Shown here: positions 7,414 to 16,338 of the stretch, in pieces
How the letters are laid out: each line of letters starts with the position of its first letter
How positions within the stretch are numbered: position 1 is the first letter of the stretch
Origin: CAYNOZ01 sp964398955
GTDB taxonomy: Archaea > Methanobacteriota_B > Thermococci > Thermococcales > CAYNOZ01
Length of the DNA stretch: 23,903 bases
Reading direction: 5' to 3'
NCBI GenBank assembly: GCA_964398955.1
Contig: CAYNOZ010000018.1
Coordinates: forward strand, 1 to 23,903
Translations under genes and position numbers: made by a program
Notes under the pieces: model-generated
Databases searched by the model: none
Told to the model about the DNA's origin: nothing
What the model saw: only the letters and a program-made list of their open reading frames with translations

Positions 7414-10400
7414 ATGTCGAGATATAATGCTCATGATTTAGAGGATGAGATTGAAGATTTTTGGAATAATAATGATATTTATGAGAAGGCTAAGGAAGTT
7501 AGGGAGGGTAATGAGAAACATTACTTTTTGGATGGTCCTCCATATGTAACTGGCGCCATACATCTTGGTACTGCTTGGAATAAGATTCTTAAGGATACTT
7601 ATTTAAGATATAAAAGAATGCAGGGTTATGATGTAAGAAGTCAACCTGGTTTTGACATGCATGGTTTACCAATTGAAGTAAAAGTGGAAAAATCCTTAGA
7701 TCTTGATAGTAAAAGAGAAATAGAGGAAATTGGAGTCGATAACTTTATAGAGAAGTGTAAGAACTTTGCTAAAGAAAATCTAGATAAGATGAGAGATCAG
7801 TTTAAAATGTTAGGGGTTTGGATGGATTGGGACGATCCCTACATGACAATCAAAAACGATTACCTAAGATCTGCTTGGTGGACAGTAAAAAGAGCATGGG
7901 ATAAAGATCTCTTAGAAAAAGAAAAAAGATCAATAAGGTGGTGTCCTAGATGTCAAACTGCATTAGCCAAGCACGAAGTACGTGGTGAATATGAGAATGT
8001 AGAAGATCCCTCAATATATGTTAAAATGCAGTTGAAAGATAAAGAGGATGAGTATGTATTGATATGGACTACAACCCCTTGGACAATACCTGCTAATATT
8101 GCAGTAGCTGTTGATTCTGGTTTTGATTACGCAAGAGTTAAAGTAGAGTCAGAGGATGAGATTCTTATAATGGCAGATGATTTAGTTGATGACTTAATGG
8201 ATAAACTAAATATTAAAGATTATGAAGTAATAGAAGTAGTGAAAGGACATGAATTACAAGGGTTGAAGTATGAGCATCCTCTTAAAGAACATTACTTTAA
8301 TGAAGATATTATTAATAATGAAAAAACTCACTCTATTGTCTTAACAGATTTCGTAACTCTGGATGAAGGTACTGGATGTGTTCATATGGCGCCAGGGCAC
8401 GGTGAGGAAGACTATGAAGCAGGTAAAGAACTTGGTCTTCCTATTTATTGTCCTGTTGATCAGGAAGGTAAATATACTGAAGGATTATGGGAAGGTACTG
8501 ACGTAAAAGAAGCTGATGAAGATGTTATGAAAGAATTAAGAAATAGAGGAAACCTCATTTATGATGAAACAATCAGACACGAATATCCGCACTGTTGGAG
8601 ATGTGATACACCATTAATCTTCAGAGCAGAAGATCAATGGTTCTTGAAGGTGTCTAAAGTAAAAGATCAAATACTTGAAAAGAATTCTGAGGATGTTGAA
8701 TGGTTGCCGGAATGGGCTGGTGAAAGATACGAAAATGGTGTTAAAACTAGTGAAGATTGGTGTCTATCTAGGCAAAGATACTGGGGAATCCCGATGCCTA
8801 TATGGGAATGTGATGAGTGTGGAAATAGAAAGGTCATAGGTGATGTAAAAGAACTAGACATAGATCCTGAAGTAGATGACTTGCATCGACCCCATGTCGA
8901 TGAAGCCACAATTGAATGTGAGGAATGTGGAGGAACGATGGAGAGAATTCCTGATGTAATTGATGTATGGTTTGATTCTGGAATAGCATCTTGGGCTTCT
9001 ATTGGCTACCCGATGAAAAAGGACGAATTTGAAGAAATTTGGCCAGCAGATTTCATTGTAGAAGGTCACGATCAGGTATCTAAGTGGTTTTATTCACAAC
9101 AAGTAGCTAGTATACTAGCATTTGACGAAGAACCTTATAAAAAGGTTGCTATGCATGGATTTACATTGGATCCTGAAGGAGACAAGATGTCTAAATCTGT
9201 GGGTAATATAATAGCTCCAGAAGAAGTAATAGAGAAATATGGAAGAGACATATTAAGATTTTATATAATGAGCGCTACGGTTCCTTGGAGAGATCTAACT
9301 TTCAGTTGGGATGAAGTAAAAAATGTCCAAAAAATGATGAATACATTATGGAACGTATTCACTTTAACCAAAACTTACATGGACTTAGATGATTTTAATC
9401 CAGAAAAAGAAGATATTGATTATTTGGATGAAGACAAATGGATTCTTTCAAGAGTTGATACTACTAAGAAAAGAATAGAAGAAGAATTCGAAACATTCAG
9501 ATTAAACAGGGGTTTAAAGGAACTTGAAAGCTTTATAATGGATGATCTTAGCAGATGGTATGTTAAGCTGATAAGAAAGAGGTTATGGATAGAAGAAGAT
9601 GATCCTAAGAAAACAGCTGCATTTCAGACACTTTACGAGGTACTGAAAAACTTATTAACTATTATGGCTCCATTTACTCCCTATGTAACAGAGAAAATAT
9701 ATAGAGACCTTATAAAAACAGAAAAACTACCTGAAAGCGTACATATGTTGAATTGGCCGGATTTAGATTACGAAGACCAAAAACTAGAAAGTCAAATGAG
9801 CAAATTAAGAGAAGTAGTAGAAGCAGGATTTGATGCAAGACAAAAAGCTGAAATAAATCTTAGATGGCCAGTAAAACAAATTTACATAGAAACAGAGGAT
9901 AAAACTACAAAAAGGGCAGTTCAAAACCTTGAAAATATACTAACCGATCGAATGAATGTAAAGGGAGTGAAATTAGAGGAAGTGGAAAGAGAAATAGTTG
10001 CAGAACCTGTTTATTCCGAATTGGGGCCTGATTTCAGAGACGATGCAAACCAAGTAGGAAAATTGATTGAAAATGCTGATCCTCAGGATCTTCATGAATC
10101 CATTGAATTAAAAGGAATACATGAGATCAATGGATATGAAATCGAGGAAAGACATGTTAATTTCAATGAAAAACCACCAGAAGAATTTTCGATGTCTGAG
10201 TTTACAGAAGGCATAGTTTTCGTTGATAAAAGACAGGATAGAGAAATCAAATCCGAAGGTTTAGCACAAGAAGTTGTAAGAAGAGTTCAAGAAATGAGAA
10301 AAGACTTAGATTTAGATCTGGAAGAGAGAATCGAAATAGAAATAGATATAGATATAGAAGAAAAAGAACTAGTCCAGGAAAAGACCGATTACATAAAGAA

Positions 10401-10500
10401 AGAAACAAGAGCTGATTCCTTAGAGTTTATAGAATCACCATCTGGTTATAATAAAGATTGGGATAAGATAAATGCTAAAATTGGGATTAAAGAAGTTTAA
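7414..10500 (+). CDS. ileS: Isoleucyl-tRNA synthetase
   Basis: This class Ia synthetase charges tRNA-Ile and edits mischarged valine. The HIGH-type motif is HLGT at 50-53 in PPYVTGAIHLGT, and KMSKS is at 591-595. The CP1 editing domain between them shows WTTTPWTIPANIAVAV and HMAPGHGEEDYE. Cys pairs in CPRCQTALAK, CWRCDTPL, CDECG and CEECGG suggest zinc knuckles. The segment YGRDILRFYIMSATVPW and the C-terminal anticodon-binding and tail domains complete a 1028-residue enzyme of the archaeal/eukaryotic type. It is very acidic. The ATG has a strong GGAGGT site, and the gene appears monocistronic with T-rich sequence after the stop. Confidence 0.98.
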   Translation: MSRYNAHDLEDEIEDFWNNNDIYEKAKEVREGNEKHYFLDGPPYVTGAIHLGTAWNKILKDTYLRYKRMQGYDVRSQPGFDMHGLPIEVKVEKSLDLDSKREIEEIGVDNFIEKCKNFAKENLDKMRDQFKMLGVWMDWDDPYMTIKNDYLRSAWWTVKRAWDKDLLEKEKRSIRWCPRCQTALAKHEVRGEYENVEDPSIYVKMQLKDKEDEYVLIWTTTPWTIPANIAVAVDSGFDYARVKVESEDEILIMADDLVDDLMDKLNIKDYEVIEVVKGHELQGLKYEHPLKEHYFNEDIINNEKTHSIVLTDFVTLDEGTGCVHMAPGHGEEDYEAGKELGLPIYCPVDQEGKYTEGLWEGTDVKEADEDVMKELRNRGNLIYDETIRHEYPHCWRCDTPLIFRAEDQWFLKVSKVKDQILEKNSEDVEWLPEWAGERYENGVKTSEDWCLSRQRYWGIPMPIWECDECGNRKVIGDVKELDIDPEVDDLHRPHVDEATIECEECGGTMERIPDVIDVWFDSGIASWASIGYPMKKDEFEEIWPADFIVEGHDQVSKWFYSQQVASILAFDEEPYKKVAMHGFTLDPEGDKMSKSVGNIIAPEEVIEKYGRDILRFYIMSATVPWRDLTFSWDEVKNVQKMMNTLWNVFTLTKTYMDLDDFNPEKEDIDYLDEDKWILSRVDTTKKRIEEEFETFRLNRGLKELESFIMDDLSRWYVKLIRKRLWIEEDDPKKTAAFQTLYEVLKNLLTIMAPFTPYVTEKIYRDLIKTEKLPESVHMLNWPDLDYEDQKLESQMSKLREVVEAGFDARQKAEINLRWPVKQIYIETEDKTTKRAVQNLENILTDRMNVKGVKLEEVEREIVAEPVYSELGPDFRDDANQVGKLIENADPQDLHESIELKGIHEINGYEIEERHVNFNEKPPEEFSMSEFTEGIVFVDKRQDREIKSEGLAQEVVRRVQEMRKDLDLDLEERIEIEIDIDIEEKELVQEKTDYIKKETRADSLEFIESPSGYNKDWDKINAKIGIKEV

Positions 10501-10919
10501 TATCTTTTTAAATTTCTTCATCTTTTAATTCTTTTGACTCTATTATCGAATATTTGTCAAAAATAATTTCTAATAACGATATTTTCTAATAGATACAGTT
10601 AGATTTATGTATAATTTTTATTTTAAAAACTTTTATTATATAAAGAAACTGCTAAAAAATTCAGATTTACACAAAAGTTTTATATATTATCTCTTTTGTG
10701 TAGGGTAAGGTGGAGTTCCTGTAAACAGTTTCTAATTGATCCGAAATATAGAATTTTTAGGTGAGAAATGTATTAATAAATGTTTTTTGAAGGTTAAAGG
10801 AGTTTTACTGGGTATGGGTATTGATTTTAAGGTTTTAAACAAAGGGAACTGTAAAAAAAAAATAAGATATATTCAAATTCTATATATGGATTAAATATTT
10901 ATTTTAAAGGTGCTTAAAG
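10501..10919. other. Upstream region of the redox operon with two candidate promoters
   Basis: After the ileS stop comes T-rich, terminator-like sequence (10501-10560), then an inverted repeat around a TATA box (10668-10702). Next is a C-poor stretch of about 170 bp that could be a long 5' leader. A second TATA-like CTATATATGG lies near 10880-10890, with AAAGGTG just before the ATG at 10920. No convincing ORF is present. Confidence 0.55.
10668..10702 (+). promoter_or_regulatory. Perfect 10-bp inverted repeat bracketing a TATA box (operator candidate)
   Basis: TACACAAAAG (10668-10677) is repeated in exact inverse as CTTTTGTGTA (10693-10702). The 15-bp spacer holds TTTATATA at 10679-10686. A dimeric regulator on these half-sites would block or displace TBP/TFB. 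The predicted start is near 10709, which would give the NuoE-like gene a leader of about 210 nt. Confidence 0.6.
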
Positions 10920-11399
10920 ATGGAAGAAACACGTTTCTCTCAAGATAGGATAGATGAAATTTTGGATGAACATCCGAAAAAGCCTAGATCATTGATTCCA
11001 TTATTACAATCTTCGCAAGAGGAATTTGGTTATTTACCCCGAGTGGTAGTAAGGGAAATTGCAGATTATTTAGATATGACTGAAACCCAGGTATACGGTG
11101 TTGCGACTTTTTATTCTCAGTTTAGATTTGAACCACTTGGTGATCATGTTATAAGAACTTGTCATGGAACTGCTTGCCATGTAAAAGGGGCTGAAGGGAT
11201 TACAGAAGCTATTGAACAAGAGTTAGGGATTGAAACAGGAGAAACAACTGAAGATGGAAAATTTACTTTAGAAAGAGTAGCATGTCTAGGATGCTGCAGT
11301 TTAGCTCCTGTAATAATGATAGATGATGAGGTTTATGGAAATTTAACTCGAGAAAAGGCAAAAAATGTTTTAAAAAAAGTTAGAGATGAGGAGAAATAA
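10920..11399 (+). CDS. NuoE/HydC-like [2Fe-2S] subunit of a bifurcating oxidoreductase
   Basis: This is a thioredoxin-fold electron-transfer subunit. An N-terminal helical domain (1-75; SLIPLLQSSQEEFGYLP, VYGVATFYSQF) precedes the [2Fe-2S] domain with ligands C81 and C86 (CHGTACHVKGA) and C122 and C126 (CLGCCSLAP). At 159 residues it has normal length for the 24-kDa subunit of complex I, HydC/HndA, or StnA. The ATG follows AAAGGTG. Its TAA shares one base with the ATG of the next gene (TAATG), implying translational coupling and fixed stoichiometry. With the next two genes it forms a complex that probably oxidises or reduces NAD(H); this subunit alone does not settle the electron acceptor. 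Confidence 0.93.
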   Translation: MEETRFSQDRIDEILDEHPKKPRSLIPLLQSSQEEFGYLPRVVVREIADYLDMTETQVYGVATFYSQFRFEPLGDHVIRTCHGTACHVKGAEGITEAIEQELGIETGETTEDGKFTLERVACLGCCSLAPVIMIDDEVYGNLTREKAKNVLKKVRDEEK

Positions 11400-13153
11400 T
11401 GTCTGATAAGACTATTACAGTTGGTTTAGCTTCTTGTGGAATTGCAGCAGGTGCCAAGGATATTTATAAAGAGCTTCAGGACCAAATTTCTGATAAAGAC
11501 GTGGATGTTGAAATGAAAAAGGTAGGCTGCGTTGGGATGTGCCATAACGAGCCTATTGTAGAAGTATTTGAAGATGAAAAAAGATTCACGTACGGAGATC
11601 TTGAAGTTAAAGATGTAAAAGGTCTGGTAGAAGATCACATTATTAACGATGTTCCTTATGAAGAAAAATTAATAGACGCCCCTGAAGATTACGATTACTT
11701 TGATAATCAAAAAAAGATAGTGTTAAGAAATAGTGGCGTTATAGATCCGGAAAGCATTGAAGAATATATCGAACGAGATGGGTATAAAGCTCTTAAAAAA
11801 GCTTTAGAAATGAATAGAAACGAGATAATTTCAGAAATTAAAGAAAGTAATCTTAGAGGTAGGGGAGGGGCAGGTTTCCCAACAGGAGTAAAATGGGAAT
11901 TTGCAAAAAAAGAGGATTCAGATAAAAAATATATAGTATGTAATGCTGATGAAGGAGATCCAGGAGCATTTATGGATAGATCGGTTCTTGAAGGAGATCC
12001 ACATGCCGTATTAGAAGGAATGTTAATTGGTGCGTACACAATAGGAGCCGATGAAGGCTATATATATGTTAGAGAAGAGTATCCAGTAGCAGTTAGAAGA
12101 TTAAAATTAGCTATAGAGCAGGCCAAGGAAAAGGGATTTTTGGGAGAGAATATATTAGGAAAAGAGTTTTCATTCGATATCAAAATAAGCAAAGGAGCAG
12201 GAGCATTCGTATGCGGAGAAGAAACTGCTTTAATGAATTCAATTGAAGGAAAAAGAGGAATGCCATCTCCAAGACCTCCTTTCCCAGCTCAAGAAGGATT
12301 GTTTGGAAAACCAACCAATATCAATAACGTAGAAACCTGGGCCAACATTCCATGGATACTTAGAAATGGGGCTGAAGAATTTGCCAAATATGGAACCGAA
12401 GAAAGTGGAGGAACCAAAGTATTCGCATTAGCTGGAAAAGTTAAAAGAGGAGGACTAGTAGAAGTACCAATAGGAACAACATTAAGAGAAGTAATATTTG
12501 ATATTGGCGGAGGAATTGAAGAAGATAAAGATTTTAAAGCAGTCCAACTTGGAGGCCCCTCAGGTGGATTCTTACCGTCAGAACACTTAGACACTCCAGT
12601 AGACTATGAAACCCTTACCGAAGCTGGAGCAATAATGGGTTCAGGGGGTATGATTGTCCTGGACGAAAATGACTGTATGGTAAATGTAGCAGACTTTTTC
12701 CTAGATTTTGCTCAAGAGGAATCTTGTGGGAAATGTACCTTCTGTAGAGTTGGTACAAAAAGAATGCTTGAAATATTAGAACGTATTTCAGATGGAAAAG
12801 GAGAAATGAAAGATTTAGATAAGCTTAAAGAATTAGCAACCCAAATTAAGAACAATTCACTATGTGGACTCGGTCAAACAGCACCAAATCCTATTTTAAC
12901 AACTTTAAGGTACTTCGAAGACGAATACAGAGAACATATTGAGGAAGAAAAATGCAGAGCCGGAGTATGTAGATCATTAATTACCTTCACGATCAATGAT
13001 GACTGCATAGGATGTACAAAGTGTGCACAAGAATGTCCTGTAGATGCGATAGAAGGAAAACCAAATGAAATGCATAAAGTAATACAAGAAGATTGTATAA
13101 AATGTGGAACATGTGAAGAAGTTTGCCCGGTTGACGCAGTAGAGGTGAAATAA
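11399..13153 (+). CDS. HydB/NuoF-like flavoprotein subunit with N- and C-terminal Fe-S extensions
   Basis: This is the FMN- and NAD(H)-binding subunit. Domains in order: an N-terminal thioredoxin-like [2Fe-2S] domain with C13, C44 and C48; the NuoF core with LRGRGGAGFPTG (152-163) and GAGAFVCGEETAL (266-278); the [4Fe-4S] site C443-x2-C446-x2-C449 and C489; a small zinc-type hinge with H513, C519 and C524 (CRAGVC); and a C-terminal two-cluster ferredoxin (C536-x2-C539-x2-C542-x3-C546 and C566-x2-C569-x2-C572-x3-C576). Both extensions and the hinge distinguish the bifurcating HydB/StnB (Bfu) type from plain complex I NuoF. The 584 residues match that group. It shares one base with the genes on either side (TAATG at both junctions). 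Confidence 0.93.
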   Translation: MSDKTITVGLASCGIAAGAKDIYKELQDQISDKDVDVEMKKVGCVGMCHNEPIVEVFEDEKRFTYGDLEVKDVKGLVEDHIINDVPYEEKLIDAPEDYDYFDNQKKIVLRNSGVIDPESIEEYIERDGYKALKKALEMNRNEIISEIKESNLRGRGGAGFPTGVKWEFAKKEDSDKKYIVCNADEGDPGAFMDRSVLEGDPHAVLEGMLIGAYTIGADEGYIYVREEYPVAVRRLKLAIEQAKEKGFLGENILGKEFSFDIKISKGAGAFVCGEETALMNSIEGKRGMPSPRPPFPAQEGLFGKPTNINNVETWANIPWILRNGAEEFAKYGTEESGGTKVFALAGKVKRGGLVEVPIGTTLREVIFDIGGGIEEDKDFKAVQLGGPSGGFLPSEHLDTPVDYETLTEAGAIMGSGGMIVLDENDCMVNVADFFLDFAQEESCGKCTFCRVGTKRMLEILERISDGKGEMKDLDKLKELATQIKNNSLCGLGQTAPNPILTTLRYFEDEYREHIEEEKCRAGVCRSLITFTINDDCIGCTKCAQECPVDAIEGKPNEMHKVIQEDCIKCGTCEEVCPVDAVEVK

Positions 13154-16098
13154 TGTCTGAAAAATCTTCTATTAAAATAAATGGAGAAGAGTACGAAGTA
13201 GATCCTTCTCAAACAATCTTAGAAGCATGTAGAGAGAACGGTATATTCATTCCAACACTATGTGAAGTTGAAGAAATTAAAGAACCTTTTGGAGGATGTA
13301 GGGTTTGTTTAACAGAAGTTAAAACCGATCAAGGAAAATCAGTAACAACATCTTGTGATACTCCGGTTCAAGATGGCATGGAAGTGAGAACTAATACAGA
13401 AGAAGTTCAGAAAGGAAGGAAAATGGCTTTAGAATTATTACTTTCTGAACACGTTGGTGATTGTGTCGCGCCATGTTCTATAGAATGTCCAGCAAGTCTT
13501 GATGTTCAAGGTTATCTAGCTCATATAGCAAATGGAAGACCCATAGAAGCTGTCAAATTAATTAAGGAAAAAACCCCTTTAGCAGCCTCTTTAGGCAGAG
13601 CCTGCTTTGCACCATGTGAAGATGAATGCAGAAGACAATTAGTAGAAGAACCAATAGCAATAAGACAAATGAAACAATACGCTGCTGAGAAAGATTTAAA
13701 GGATCCTTGGACTCCTGAAATACCGGAAGAAACAGATAAAAGCATTGGTATAGTTGGAGGAGGACCAGCTGGTCTCACTGCAGCATATTTCCTAAGGTTA
13801 GAAGGACATTCAGTAAAGATCTATGATGCAATGCCAGAGCTAGGAGGGATGATGAGATACGGAATACCTAATTATAGATTGCCTAATGACATTCTAAGAC
13901 AAGAAATAAATTGGATATTAGATTTAGGGATAGAAAAAGAAAACAATACTAAAATTGGTGAGGATATACCCTTAGAAGAAATTAGAAGTAATCATGATGC
14001 TGTACTAATGGCTACAGGAGCTTGGGAAAGCTGGATAGTTCCTGTAGATGGAAAAGATCTGCCAGAAGTTGATGGAGGAACAGATTTCCTAGTAGATTAC
14101 CATATGGGGGAAGACGTTGAACTTGGTGAAGAAGTTGTAGTAGTAGGATGTGGAGGATGTGCAATGGACACAGCTAGAGTTGCTAAGAGACTCGGAAGTA
14201 ATGTAACAATAGTATATAGAAGAACAGAAGAACAAGCTCCGGCTCCACAAGATGAATTAGAAGAAGCAAAAGAAGAAGGGATAGAATTCAAATTCCTTTT
14301 AAATCCAGAGGAAATACTGGGAGAAGATCATGTTGAAGGAGTAAAATGTGCAAAAATGGAGTTAGGAGAGCCTGATGAATCTGGAAGACCAAAGCCAGTC
14401 AAAATAGAAGGAGAATACGAAGAAATCGAATGTGATAATGTACTATTTGCCATAGGAGAATCACCTGAAACTGACCTATTAGAAGATCAAGGAATTGAAA
14501 TTGAAAATCATACAATTAAAGACCATGGAAAATTCCAAACTAATTATGAAGATGTTTTCTCAGCAGGCGATAGCTTTATCGGCCCTTCATCTATAGCTGA
14601 GAGCACAGGAATGGGTAGAGAAGCAGCATACAGCATAAATGCATATCTAGAAGATAATTTAGATAATTACCAGGTACCAGAAGACTATGAAATGCCTTAC
14701 GGATATGTACATACTGATGAAAAGACTGAAGAAGATTTCACTGACGAAGAAGAAATTGAAAGAGTACAAATGCCTGTAAGAGATCCTGAAGAAAGAATAA
14801 AGGATTTCGATAAAATTGAACTAGGATTCGAAGATGAAATGGCCATATCAGAAGGAGAAAGATGTCTGGAATGCGGATGCTTAGATCGTTTCGATTGTCT
14901 CTTAAGAGATTATGCAGAGAAGTACGATGCAGAACAAGAAGAATATGCCGGATTCACGCCTGAATATGAAATCGATGACACACACCCAAGAGTTGAAAGA
15001 GATCCTAACAAATGTATTTTATGTGGATCTTGTGTAAGAACTACTGAAGAAATACATGGAGAAGGAGTATTAGAGTTTACTTACAGAGGGTTGGAATCAA
15101 GAGTAGAACCAGCATATGGAGATCCTTTAGGAGAAGTTGATAGTGATTTGATAGGGGACTTAGCGGATGCTTGTCCAACAGGAGCCTTAGAAGAGAAAAT
15201 AGATGACAAAAAACCAGGACCATTTGAACAAAAAACCTCCGGAGAAACATATTGTAATGGGTGTGGATTAAACTGTCCTTCAAAAATAATGACTGTTTAT
15301 GGAAGACCAGTCTCAATTAAACCCGCAGAAGATCCAGTTTATTCTGGTCATTTATGTGATAAAGGAAAGTTCGAAACTCTACCAAACTTAAAAGAACGCA
15401 TTGGTACAGTAAAGTTAAGAAAAAATGGTAAACTAGTAGAATCGAATATGAAACAAATAAAACAAATTATTGAAGAAAAAGAAGCTGATTTAATAGTATC
15501 ACCAGATTCAACAAATGAAGAACTTGAAAAGTTAGAGGAACTAGCAAAACACCTTGGTACTAAAGTAAAATCCAAAACACCGGATAAAGTATCTAATGCC
15601 ACTCTAGAAGATCTATTGAATACTCAAGAGTTATATGTAGATAAAGAAAGCTTTGTAATTAATCCTAATTTAAAAATGTTCGTTAAGTCAGCAAAAGATA
15701 ATGGAGCAGAGGAAGTTACCAGCATAGAGGATCTTGAAAATGGAATTGCAGTAATACCTCCTCATAGTGATGAAAAAGCTGAAAAAATGATAGTCCCTCA
15801 AGAAGGAGCTAACGGATTCGAAATCTATGAAAGAGGAACATCACAAGTTGAAATAACTTCAGAAGTGGTAATACTTTATGATGTAAATCCTAAAGAACTA
15901 GATTTAGAGGATGAAACTATAGTTCTGTTCTCTAGTGAACCATTAATTGATGATAACGTGGATGCAGTAGTTCCAATAAGGTCATGGATTGAGAAGGAAG
16001 GAACAGTGATTAATACATTTGGAGAAGAGGTGAACATATCACCAATAATAGATCCGGATTTACCAACCAATACTGAAAGAATCAGTAATTTAGTTTAG
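13153..16098 (+). CDS. StnC-like fusion: [2Fe-2S] ferredoxin, NfnB/GltD flavoprotein, Fe-S and reduced MopB-like tail
   Basis: The 981-residue protein has, in order: a HydA/NuoG-type [2Fe-2S] domain (C37, C49, C52, C68); H100 followed by the GltD/NfnB N-terminal cluster cysteines (C104, C108, C112, C151, C155, C159); an FAD Rossmann motif GGGPAG (202-207); an NAD(P) Rossmann motif GCGGCAMD (332-339) with R356-R357, as in NADPH-binding NfnB; the FAD-closing SAGDSFIGPSSIAES; Cys-rich CLECGC (571-576); a [4Fe-4S] site C621-x2-C624-x2-C627 with C674; and a formate-dehydrogenase-like [4Fe-4S] site C701-x2-C704-x3-C708 with C735. The last 240 residues look like a shortened MopB/NuoG remnant (PIRSWIEKEGTVINTFGEEV). 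No H-cluster or molybdopterin-enzyme body is present. The NADP(H)-reacting role is inferred from the StnC family. Confidence 0.88.
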   Translation: MSEKSSIKINGEEYEVDPSQTILEACRENGIFIPTLCEVEEIKEPFGGCRVCLTEVKTDQGKSVTTSCDTPVQDGMEVRTNTEEVQKGRKMALELLLSEHVGDCVAPCSIECPASLDVQGYLAHIANGRPIEAVKLIKEKTPLAASLGRACFAPCEDECRRQLVEEPIAIRQMKQYAAEKDLKDPWTPEIPEETDKSIGIVGGGPAGLTAAYFLRLEGHSVKIYDAMPELGGMMRYGIPNYRLPNDILRQEINWILDLGIEKENNTKIGEDIPLEEIRSNHDAVLMATGAWESWIVPVDGKDLPEVDGGTDFLVDYHMGEDVELGEEVVVVGCGGCAMDTARVAKRLGSNVTIVYRRTEEQAPAPQDELEEAKEEGIEFKFLLNPEEILGEDHVEGVKCAKMELGEPDESGRPKPVKIEGEYEEIECDNVLFAIGESPETDLLEDQGIEIENHTIKDHGKFQTNYEDVFSAGDSFIGPSSIAESTGMGREAAYSINAYLEDNLDNYQVPEDYEMPYGYVHTDEKTEEDFTDEEEIERVQMPVRDPEERIKDFDKIELGFEDEMAISEGERCLECGCLDRFDCLLRDYAEKYDAEQEEYAGFTPEYEIDDTHPRVERDPNKCILCGSCVRTTEEIHGEGVLEFTYRGLESRVEPAYGDPLGEVDSDLIGDLADACPTGALEEKIDDKKPGPFEQKTSGETYCNGCGLNCPSKIMTVYGRPVSIKPAEDPVYSGHLCDKGKFETLPNLKERIGTVKLRKNGKLVESNMKQIKQIIEEKEADLIVSPDSTNEELEKLEELAKHLGTKVKSKTPDKVSNATLEDLLNTQELYVDKESFVINPNLKMFVKSAKDNGAEEVTSIEDLENGIAVIPPHSDEKAEKMIVPQEGANGFEIYERGTSQVEITSEVVILYDVNPKELDLEDETIVLFSSEPLIDDNVDAVVPIRSWIEKEGTVINTFGEEVNISPIIDPDLPTNTERISNLV

Positions 16099-16140
16099 AT
16101 CTTTAATTTACTTTTTAATTATTATTTTTAAATTTTCTAA
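16099..16140 (+). terminator. T-rich terminator region after the redox operon
   Basis: Several T runs (ctttaa, actttttaa, atttttaaatttt) directly follow the stop codon, the usual form of an archaeal intrinsic terminator. Confidence 0.45.
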
Positions 16141-16299
16141 TTAATTTAAACACATTTAATATATTTATGGAAGTTTATATTGTTATACAAATATTAATTC
16201 TTTTTTAGAGGGAAATTTGTTTAATTTTGAATTAAATTTGATGGTTTAGCATTTGGTTGAATCTTTTTAAATAGTAATCCTAAATTTTTTTGGAAAAAG

Positions 16300-16310
16300 T
16301 TTAAATATAT
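16300..16310 (+). promoter_or_regulatory. TATA box of the glutamate dehydrogenase gene
   Basis: TTTAAATATAT lies about 30 bp ahead of ATG 16339. The predicted transcription start, near 16330, leaves a leader of only about 10 nt. Confidence 0.6.
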
Positions 16311-16338
16311 TAAGATAAAAAACGGATTGGTGCACTAT

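Noticed and set aside
10920..16098. The operon as an ordinary complex I, formate dehydrogenase or HydABC hydrogenase
   Set aside because: No membrane subunits, no full MopB catalytic body and no H-cluster motifs are present; the NfnB core points to a transhydrogenase.
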